64,000 nucleotides of DNA from Bacteroidaceae bacterium (GTDB lineage Bacteria; Bacteroidota; Bacteroidia; Bacteroidales; Bacteroidaceae), in assembly GCA_024398475.1 (NCBI GenBank), contig JAKSJB010000007.1, positions 35,506-99,505 of the forward strand, read 5' to 3'. Both the position numbers and the translations under genes were made by a program. The notes beneath the pieces are model-generated. The model did not search any database and had not been told where the DNA came from. It saw only the letters and a list, made by a program, of their open reading frames with translations. The first letter of the stretch is position 1, and each line of letters starts with the position of its first letter. Of the stretch, positions 46,512-52,648 are shown piece by piece.

Positions 46512-46577
46512 AAACCTATGACTTACGGGTCATAAACCTATGCTTTGGCAAGTGTAAACCTATGCTTTACTCCACCC
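46512..46577 (+). repeat. Three 22-bp-phased direct repeats in the HU leader
   Basis: AAACCTATG occurs at 46512, 46534 and 46556, exactly 22 bases apart; the second and third units share AAACCTATGCTTT. The first contains TATGAC/GTCATA, a small inverted repeat. They lie downstream of the expected transcription start. Confidence 0.8.
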
Positions 46578-46628
46578 TCCGCATCTCTGGGTAGTTACAT
46601 GTACAAAACCTCAAAAAACAACAAAATT

Positions 46629-47150
46629 ATGATTAAGTATGTTCTTAAGCAGAACAAGTGCACGGGAAGTGCAGCGTTCGGTAAGTTCTATGCTTACCCT
46701 GTGGTAGAGGAAACTATGGATCTGGAAGCCCTCTGCCACCACATGGAGGAACACAACACAGGCTTCTCTGAGGCTATGTGCGTGGGTGTTCTCAAGGCAA
46801 TGGTCAAGTGCATCAAGGAACAGTTGCTTGCCGGCAAGAACGTGAAGATCGACAACCTTGCCATCTTCTCAGTCGGTATCCGCAACCGTACCGGTGCTGC
46901 GTCGGAGGAGGAATTCAGCGTAGCCTCCAACATCAGCGGTGTGAAACTACGTGCACGTGCCACTGGTTCTCTCTCCAATTCCAACCTCAACCTTGATGCC
47001 ACTCTCAAGAAGGCTACGTCAATTGTCGGCGGAAACGGTAACTCAAACGCCAACGGTAACGCAAATGCAAACCCTAACGCAAACGCAAATACGGGTGGCA
47101 ATACCGGCGGAAACAATGATGATGACGGTGGTTTTGGAGGAGGATTCTAA
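46629..47150 (+). CDS. HU-related DNA-binding protein with Asn/Gly-rich tail
   Basis: 173 residues from the ATG at 46629 (MIKYVLKQNK); the upstream in-frame extension would run through the leader repeats and is unlikely. Residues 1-125 fit the HU-related family of Bacteroidota: LCHHMEEHNTGFSEAMCVGVLKAMVKCI, then ELLAGKNVKIDNLAIFSVGI-like beta arm. The C-terminal ~40 residues are a repetitive NG/NA/NP tail ending DDDGGFGGGF. Such genes commonly accompany VirE-N/VapE. The tail is encoded by the same AACGCAAACGCAA motif found in intergenic repeats elsewhere in the window. Confidence 0.88.
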   Translation: MIKYVLKQNKCTGSAAFGKFYAYPVVEETMDLEALCHHMEEHNTGFSEAMCVGVLKAMVKCIKEQLLAGKNVKIDNLAIFSVGIRNRTGAASEEEFSVASNISGVKLRARATGSLSNSNLNLDATLKKATSIVGGNGNSNANGNANANPNANANTGGNTGGNNDDDGGFGGGF

Positions 47151-47175
47151 ACGCTACGCGTTTAAGTGAAAAGTG

Positions 47176-47236
47176 AAAAGTACAGGGTGAAAACGTATGG
47201 TAAGCAAAACCGAACGTAAGAAAGCCCTGTACTTTT
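47176..47236 (+). terminator. Terminator after the HU-related gene
   Basis: A 12-bp perfect stem (47176-47187 with 47225-47236, AAAAGTACAGGG and complement) encloses 37 bases and runs into T-rich sequence. Confidence 0.7.
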
Positions 47237-47243
47237 TTATTAA

Positions 47244-47277
47244 ATAGCCATTGGCCATTGGCTTGCCATTGGCATTT
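47244..47277. repeat. Dispersed GCCATTGGC repeat
   Basis: AGCCATTGGCCATTGGCTTGCCATTGGC-type units between the HU terminator and the nucleoside hydrolase gene; same family as 42480-42513. The remainder of 47151-47352 holds no gene. Confidence 0.6.
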
Positions 47278-47352
47278 CCCTTGATGTTGCTGAATCTGCA
47301 ATCAGTAAAATATGGAAAGGCAGTCGTGCAGTCAGTCTTCCCGCCAATCTCA

Positions 47353-48477
47353 TCATCTTCTTATATTCTTCTCGATTTCATTTCGGGATTCTATGACTTT
47401 ATATACCATATCCCAGATGCGGTCTGCATCAACATCTGTCAGCAATCGTGCGTATTGGCGTTCGGTGTTGTCGGTCACGAATGTACGGCCATATTCCGAT
47501 TTTGACGGATCGTCCTGAACATCCACGCGCACAGTCTTGCTTGACTTCACGATGTTCCTGTCAATAGTCACGGCTGCGCTTATTACATCCCAAATGCAAG
47601 ACGATGCATCGGGATGTTCCTGAAAATCGCCGTAATGAAAACAATTGTGGAATATTTGCAGCAGTCGTTCATCCTTGATTTTGCTGCACATGTCGTCGTA
47701 ACGGTTCTTATCCATAATGACATTGTTGCACACATCAAGGCTCGCAATCGTCTGACGGGCAAACGGTGTACGAAGACACAAAGCCGTTGCCTCGGGGTCG
47801 AAGAATACATTATACTCAGAATAAGGTGTGGTATTTCCGCCAATGAAGTAACTGCCACCCATATACACTATTTCCCTTGCAAGGCGTTCCACACCCGGTT
47901 CCTTCATGAGAGCCTTCGCAATGTTGGTACAAGGCCCTATAGCAAGCAGAGTCAGTTCGCCTGGATATTTATGCAGCATACTGATGATAAAGTCTGCGGC
48001 ATCACCGTAGGTCGGAGACAGAGAAGGCTGCTCGCCATAGTGCTCCACATAGAAGTTTCTCCAATCATCCACACGATCATATTCCACAGCACCAAGCCAT
48101 CGATAGTCTGGACCAGGATTGGCTAACACTTCATTTTTCAAGGTAGATAATCGTCCTTCGCGCAGCGGATACTCCGAACCGACAATAATCGGTACAGAAT
48201 CCTTCCGGCATATTTCCATTTGACGAATGGCGTATGCCACTCCTTCCTGAACCCATGTGTTACCCGTAACCGTCGTAACACCAACCACATCGACATTCGT
48301 TGCAGAAAGCAACATCATCAGTGCCATTCCGTCATCAAAACCCTCTACCATGTCGGTATCGATCAAAACCTTTGATTGATTATCCGTATCTGGGGTTACA
48401 TTATCATTGTCATCGTTGCAACTGCAAGCAACTAACAACGGTAGTATCAAAAGCACTATGAAGAGATGTGATTTCAT
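47353..48477 (-). CDS. Exported nucleoside hydrolase lipoprotein
   Basis: 374 residues. Lipoprotein signal with Cys18 in LLVACSC. The mature protein is of the inosine-uridine nucleoside hydrolase fold: DTDMVEGFDDGMALMM (calcium-binding aspartates; the usual PG is replaced by a two-residue-longer MVEG), TTVTGNTW, LAIGPCTNIA and IVYMGGSY. It would release free bases and ribose from nucleosides outside the cytoplasm. Upstream, on the same strand, lies the 233-residue sorting-domain protein. Confidence 0.85.
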   Translation of the reverse strand: MKSHLFIVLLILPLLVACSCNDDNDNVTPDTDNQSKVLIDTDMVEGFDDGMALMMLLSATNVDVVGVTTVTGNTWVQEGVAYAIRQMEICRKDSVPIIVGSEYPLREGRLSTLKNEVLANPGPDYRWLGAVEYDRVDDWRNFYVEHYGEQPSLSPTYGDAADFIISMLHKYPGELTLLAIGPCTNIAKALMKEPGVERLAREIVYMGGSYFIGGNTTPYSEYNVFFDPEATALCLRTPFARQTIASLDVCNNVIMDKNRYDDMCSKIKDERLLQIFHNCFHYGDFQEHPDASSCIWDVISAAVTIDRNIVKSSKTVRVDVQDDPSKSEYGRTFVTDNTERQYARLLTDVDADRIWDMVYKVIESRNEIEKNIRR

Positions 48478-48564
48478 AACTGATTATTTGTTGTTTAAAC
48501 CGCAAAGACAAGGCATTTTTCTTGTTTTTCAAGAGGTTACCAAGCACTCTGAATTTCGGTATGG

Positions 48565-49266
48565 TCATTCATTCTCCCTGTATCCGGTGAGAACGTTGAT
48601 GGCTTTCTTTATGTCGTATTTTGCACCGTCGCTGCCTACTGCCTGAAGATTGAGGAAATAGACTCCGTCCTTTATGACTTTTCCGTCAACCTTTCCGTCC
48701 CACCCTTCATCTACATTGCTGAGGTCGAAACTGTAGAGACGCTGTCCCCATCGGTTGAAGAAGCGTCCTTCCATCTTTACGATAGATTGGTAGGTGACAT
48801 GGAAGACATCGTTGTAGCCGTCGTTGTTGGGTGAGAATCCGTCGGGACATGAGAGTTTGGATGTACTGATGCTGACACTCATGGGATCGAATTCGTATTC
48901 AAATTCCTGTCCTTCGGGATTGATGAAGGTTACGAAAAACTGCATCTCATACTTGCCGGATTTCGTTATGGTGTATTGGGTCGTAGGTTCAAAGCGTGTC
49001 AGAAGCGGTGTTTCGGCATCTTCCGACGAGGCATCGTAGATTCGCCATTCAGGCTTATAGGTCCATCCGTCGGCTTCGGTGATATTGGCAAGGAGTGTAA
49101 CGTCCAGCGGTGCCTGTTGGGTGGTTTCTTCTCCCGGATGCATTGTTACCGAATCCTTGTCTTCAATCGAATAGAATGTTATGGTCGGTTCTGCCTTCTG
49201 TGCGGCTGCGTTGATGCTGATTGCAAACACCAGGGCTGTGAGTATGCTGTATATTGATATTTTCAT
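48565..49266 (-). CDS. Secreted protein with gliding-motility-type C-terminal (T9SS type B) domain, copy 1
   Basis: 233 residues. Signal peptide ends at NAAAQ (about residue 22); an Ig/PKD-like beta region follows (YKPEWRIYDASSEDAETPLLTRF); the last ~85 residues are the CHU_C-type domain (FSPNNDGYNDVFHV; FNRWGQRLYS; WDGKVDGK...GVYFLNLQAVG), used for type IX secretion and surface attachment. It is mostly export signal with little passenger. The encoded protein is identical to that at 63091-63792. Confidence 0.87.
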   Translation of the reverse strand: MKISIYSILTALVFAISINAAAQKAEPTITFYSIEDKDSVTMHPGEETTQQAPLDVTLLANITEADGWTYKPEWRIYDASSEDAETPLLTRFEPTTQYTITKSGKYEMQFFVTFINPEGQEFEYEFDPMSVSISTSKLSCPDGFSPNNDGYNDVFHVTYQSIVKMEGRFFNRWGQRLYSFDLSNVDEGWDGKVDGKVIKDGVYFLNLQAVGSDGAKYDIKKAINVLTGYRENE

Positions 49267-49286
49267 ATTGTGCTATGATTTTGGTG

Positions 49287-49294
49287 CAAAGATA
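49287..49294 (-). promoter_or_regulatory. Promoter -7 element for the copy 1 sorting-domain gene
   Basis: TATCTTTG on the minus strand, 20 bases before the start codon; a plus-strand TATCTTTG lies at 49381-49388, facing the other way. Confidence 0.6.
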
Positions 49295-49390
49295 TGAAAT
49301 ATTAACTAATTTGCAATCCTTATTCATTAATTATTTGTAATTAGTGGGATAATGTTGTGCCGAGTGTTACAAATAATTTCTATCTTTGCA

Positions 49391-49470
49391 AAACGAGTAA
49401 CCCCCTAACCCCCTCAAGGGGGAATAACGCAAACGCAACGCCCTACGGGCTACGCAAACGCAAAAAGGCT
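49391..49470. repeat. Dispersed repeat with AACGCAAACGCAA and AAGGCTGCGC
   Basis: A CCCCCT/AGGGGG hairpin, then AACGCAAACGCAAC, a GCCC/GGGC hairpin, ACGCAAACGCAAA and AAGGCTGCGC. Related pieces occur at 42436-42460, 56179-56200 (inverted), 58622-58650 (inverted) and in the HU coding tail. Identical copy at the right window end. Confidence 0.7.
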
Positions 49471-49508
49471 GCGCGATAATTCGAACGCCGAGTTTAATTC
49501 CCCAATCA

Positions 49509-49522
49509 AAGTGCATGCACTT
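49509..49522. promoter_or_regulatory. 14-bp perfect palindrome upstream of the C10 protease promoter
   Basis: AAGTGCATGCACTT, 46 bases upstream of the promoter's -33 TTG; possible regulator binding site. Confidence 0.35.
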
Positions 49523-49568
49523 ATTGTTTCACAAATTCACTAATTCGTGGATAAAGTGTGAAATTTAT

Positions 49569-49599
49569 TTGTCTGTTTCACAATAATTGTGTAACTTTG
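49569..49599 (+). promoter_or_regulatory. C10 protease promoter with palindromic spacer
   Basis: TTG (49569-49571) and TAACTTTG (49592-49599), 20-base spacer. The spacer contains the perfect inverted repeat CACAATAATTGTG (49579-49591), placed where a repressor would block RNA polymerase. TTTCAC/GTGAAA pairs recur around it. Confidence 0.65.
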
Positions 49600-49600
49600 C

Positions 49601-49780
49601 CATGTCAAACAGTCATTTTGCTCGTTTATGTTCGCGACATGAAAATGGGTGAAATGGCTGAGACTGTGAAATCCTGTGCCGCAGGGCTCTGCCGCTTATT
49701 CGGAGACGGGCCTGATTAAAGAAACGTTCTATTGCTCAGGAGTTTAAGAAAAATCATCCACTATAGTGTTGCGAAGAAAA
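49601..49780 (+). promoter_or_regulatory. Structured leader of the C10 protease gene
   Basis: About 180 bases. CATGTC (49601-49606) can pair with GACATG (49636-49641); alternatively ACAGTC (49609-49614) pairs with GACTGT (49662-49667) and CATTTT (49614-49619) with AAAATG (49642-49647). The first and second sets cross each other, so they would form a pseudoknot or alternative folds. Its GGCTGAGA resembles part of a TPP riboswitch but the remaining conserved core is absent. Confidence 0.3.
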
Positions 49781-52630
49781 ATGTTTATGAGAAAATGTCT
49801 TAGTTTAGTATTTCTATTATGTTCGATAGTCGCGTTTGCCGACAAGATGACAGAAGAACAAGCCCGTGATGCGGCTTGCCGCTTTGTTTGTTCCACAGCA
49901 GGGTCGCAGAAGTCGAGGGCTCTTTCCTCTGCACCGCAGATGTCGCTCGCCTTCAAGATGGGAAGTACGGATTCACCGCTCTATGTGTTCAACAGAGACG
50001 GCAACGGTGGTTATGTGGTGGTAGCCGGCGATGATAATCTGGATAACCCGGTGGTCGGCTGGGCAGACGAAGGCAATCTCGACGAGAAACATCTCTCGCC
50101 TGCATTGAGAAACCTGTTGCAGGAATATCAGAAACAGATGGAGTTCTTGCGTTTACATCCGGCGAGTGCACGCAAGGCAATGGGCGACGGAAATGGCGCT
50201 CAGGTGGTAGTGGCTCCGCTCATTAAGACTCGCTGGAACCAGGCAGCGCCATACAGTCAGATGCTCCCCTCAGAGCTCCATGTAACAGGTTGTGTCCCCA
50301 CAGCCATGGCCCAGATTATGAAATACTGGGAGTGGCCGAGCAAAGGACGAGGTACTCATACCAACCGTATTTATCCCGACAACTGGGAACAACTGCTCAA
50401 CGAGGGGCGTTTCGATGAACTGAAGGCTGGTCATGTCATTGCAACGGTGGATTTCTCACAGTCGGTATATGACTGGGACAACATGCTCGATATCTATGGC
50501 AACACTTACACCGACAAGCAGGCTGAGGCTGTTGCCAAACTGATGCTCGACTGTAATACGGCAGCAGATGCACATAGTTTGGGATACGGGGGATACTCCG
50601 TAGGTGCAAATCCCAAGGATGCGGCAAAAGCCTTGGCGCGCTACTTCTCATACAGACCCGACTGGAAGGAGATACAAGGCAATCAGGACTCCCTCATAAT
50701 GCACGAACTCGACAACAAACGTCCCGTAATATACTACGGATATGCATACTACCATGATCCTAACGGACATTGCTTCGTCTGTGACGGCTATAATGATGCA
50801 GGTTATTTCCACTTCAACTTCGGTTGGTCGGGGACTGGCGACGGCTATTACCTCACATCCCTCATTGATCCTCTGGAAAAGAACTTCAGCAACATATCCT
50901 TCGCAATAATAGGCATCCAACCGTCGAAGACATCTTTTGAAAAAGACGGCGTGTGCTATGATTTGATAGATGATAGCCGTGCCGGAGTTATATACGCCAT
51001 GACTTCCGACGCCAATATAGAAGACAAGGTTACGAATGACGGCAAAGATTACACCGTAACCAAGATTTTTAGCCGTGCTTTCGACAATTCTGATCAGGAG
51101 TTCAACGTCGTAAGGCTTCCTGCCACACTCGATACCATCTGCTCGGAGGCATTTTACCGTGCCAGTGTGAAGACCATCGACCTCGGCTCACTGGAGATGT
51201 GGAACAATGTATACTTCGCTGATTACTATGCCAATCCACAGAATTATTGGACGCTTGGAAATGGCTATCTGCTTAACGGTCAGCCTATCATCAACATCAA
51301 TGTCCCGGCTGCAGTGGGCAAGGTGCGCCCACATTTTCTGCGATATAACAAGACACTCCAACGGCTGACCTTCGAGAACGGAATAACCGAAATAGGCGAC
51401 TCCGCTTTCTTCGGTTGCTCGAACCTTGAATATGTGGATTTGCCACACAATGCCGTCAAGATAGGCAATGCGGCATTTTGCAACGGAGTTAACAACTCAA
51501 AGCTTGCTACCGTCGCTGCCCTCGATATGGCAATGTCCATCGGTGACAGAGCCTTTGAAAGCTGTCCTATAAGTAGCATCTGGCTCAACGACAACCTCAC
51601 ATACGTAGGCAATTACGCCTTCTCTGGCCATAAGGCGGAGTACATTGACATTCCTGCCAGATTGGAACGCATAGGCAGGCAGGCGTTCATTTCTGATAAT
51701 CTATATGGATTCCGCGACAAGGAGAAGAAAAACACTTCATACAGCATCCATAACGATGCCCTCTATAACGCAGAAGGTACCCGGCTTATGCAGGTGCCGA
51801 CAATGGTGAGAACCAGTGGCAGTTATGGAAGACGCTATCAGTTTGGTGTATTGAAGACCACCCGTGTCATTTCGTCTGATGCATTCGTGGGTTGCCGTGG
51901 AATAAAGAAAGTCATCATCCCTGCCTCGGTAGTAGATATCGAGAAAGGCGCATTCTTCTCTCTTGATGAACTCACCGACTTCACCAACTACGCCACCACG
52001 CCACAGACAATCGAAGAAGGCACTTTTGCCGATTCGCCGTTTGAATATGCTGAAGCACGCAAAGCAAAACTCCACGTACAGGAAGGATGCGGTGAGGCTT
52101 ATGCTTCTGCTCCACACTGGAACCGTTTCAACATTATCGAGGACATTCCGGCAGGAAGTTCTCCGACGCCAGGCTATGACGGTGAGATGAATGTCAACGG
52201 CTTCATACTTACATACAGAAGTCCGGAACGGAGTTGGGAAGAACTGCGATGCCTTTTCTCCGACAATCCGGAGCTTACCACCGACAGCAAGGGACTGATA
52301 GTGACTACTGACAAGTTAAGAATAAGCATAGGCTGGAACGCTGATGAATGCCTGCTGGAAGAACTGATATTTACCGAGCTTGACGACCCGACGGGCATAG
52401 ATGAGATAACGGGCAGCAAGAAACCGACATTCCTGTTCTCTGGCAACACCATACGCGTCTTCGGACAAGGAAATGATACATCCGCCAGTCTCTATACCCT
52501 TGACGGCAGACAGATACACTCCGCCAAGGTGACGGCAAACGGCGAAACGCAGATCGTGCTGCCTGATGACGGGCAGAGAATTTACATTCTCCGTGCTGGC
52601 AACCAGTCAATAAGAATCCAGAAACAATGA
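49781..52630 (+). CDS. C10 family (streptopain-like) protease with leucine-rich repeats and T9SS tail
   Basis: About 950 residues; the ATG at 49781 is used, though 49787 (MRKCLSLVFLL) is equally good, and the GTG at 49766 is less likely. Signal peptide to about residue 22; prodomain of the Spi type (about 23-130, KMTEEQARDAACRF); papain-like C10 domain with Cys171 in HVTGCVPTAMAQ and His330 in NGHCFVCDGYND, followed by FGWSGTGDGYY; BspA-like leucine-rich repeats (about 400-740, e.g. FENGITEIGDSAFFGCSNLEYVDLP); and a C-terminal sorting domain (LYTLDGRQIHS). It should be secreted as a zymogen; C10 relatives include streptopain and Prevotella interpain A. The unknown gene at 52649 follows 18 bases later. 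Confidence 0.88.
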   Translation: MFMRKCLSLVFLLCSIVAFADKMTEEQARDAACRFVCSTAGSQKSRALSSAPQMSLAFKMGSTDSPLYVFNRDGNGGYVVVAGDDNLDNPVVGWADEGNLDEKHLSPALRNLLQEYQKQMEFLRLHPASARKAMGDGNGAQVVVAPLIKTRWNQAAPYSQMLPSELHVTGCVPTAMAQIMKYWEWPSKGRGTHTNRIYPDNWEQLLNEGRFDELKAGHVIATVDFSQSVYDWDNMLDIYGNTYTDKQAEAVAKLMLDCNTAADAHSLGYGGYSVGANPKDAAKALARYFSYRPDWKEIQGNQDSLIMHELDNKRPVIYYGYAYYHDPNGHCFVCDGYNDAGYFHFNFGWSGTGDGYYLTSLIDPLEKNFSNISFAIIGIQPSKTSFEKDGVCYDLIDDSRAGVIYAMTSDANIEDKVTNDGKDYTVTKIFSRAFDNSDQEFNVVRLPATLDTICSEAFYRASVKTIDLGSLEMWNNVYFADYYANPQNYWTLGNGYLLNGQPIININVPAAVGKVRPHFLRYNKTLQRLTFENGITEIGDSAFFGCSNLEYVDLPHNAVKIGNAAFCNGVNNSKLATVAALDMAMSIGDRAFESCPISSIWLNDNLTYVGNYAFSGHKAEYIDIPARLERIGRQAFISDNLYGFRDKEKKNTSYSIHNDALYNAEGTRLMQVPTMVRTSGSYGRRYQFGVLKTTRVISSDAFVGCRGIKKVIIPASVVDIEKGAFFSLDELTDFTNYATTPQTIEEGTFADSPFEYAEARKAKLHVQEGCGEAYASAPHWNRFNIIEDIPAGSSPTPGYDGEMNVNGFILTYRSPERSWEELRCLFSDNPELTTDSKGLIVTTDKLRISIGWNADECLLEELIFTELDDPTGIDEITGSKKPTFLFSGNTIRVFGQGNDTSASLYTLDGRQIHSAKVTANGETQIVLPDDGQRIYILRAGNQSIRIQKQ

Positions 52631-52648
52631 TATTACGAGTTGTGAATT

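Larger units (their letters stand above)
48515..49474. repeat. ~960-bp near-identical repeat, left copy
   Basis: Matches 63041-64000 at an offset of 14526; only three substitutions were seen, two of them silent in the encoded protein. The right copy runs off the window, so the full length is unknown. Confidence 0.92.

Noticed and set aside
46512..46577. CRISPR or miniature transposon end
   Set aside because: Only three 9-13 base units at 22-base spacing, in a gene leader, with no terminal inverted repeats or target duplication.
46545..46628. 28-residue upstream extension of the HU-related protein
   Set aside because: It would translate the leader repeats, and the family begins at MIKYVLKQNK.
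48478..48564. Insertion-sequence boundary at the start of the 960-bp repeat
   Set aside because: No transposase frame or terminal inverted repeats were found within the repeat; homologous duplication explains it better.
49640..49780. Possible TPP riboswitch in the C10 protease leader
   Set aside because: GGGTG, GGCTGAGA and CCTGAT resemble pieces of the thi-box, but the diphosphate-binding stretch and the closing helix are missing and the downstream gene has nothing to do with thiamine.
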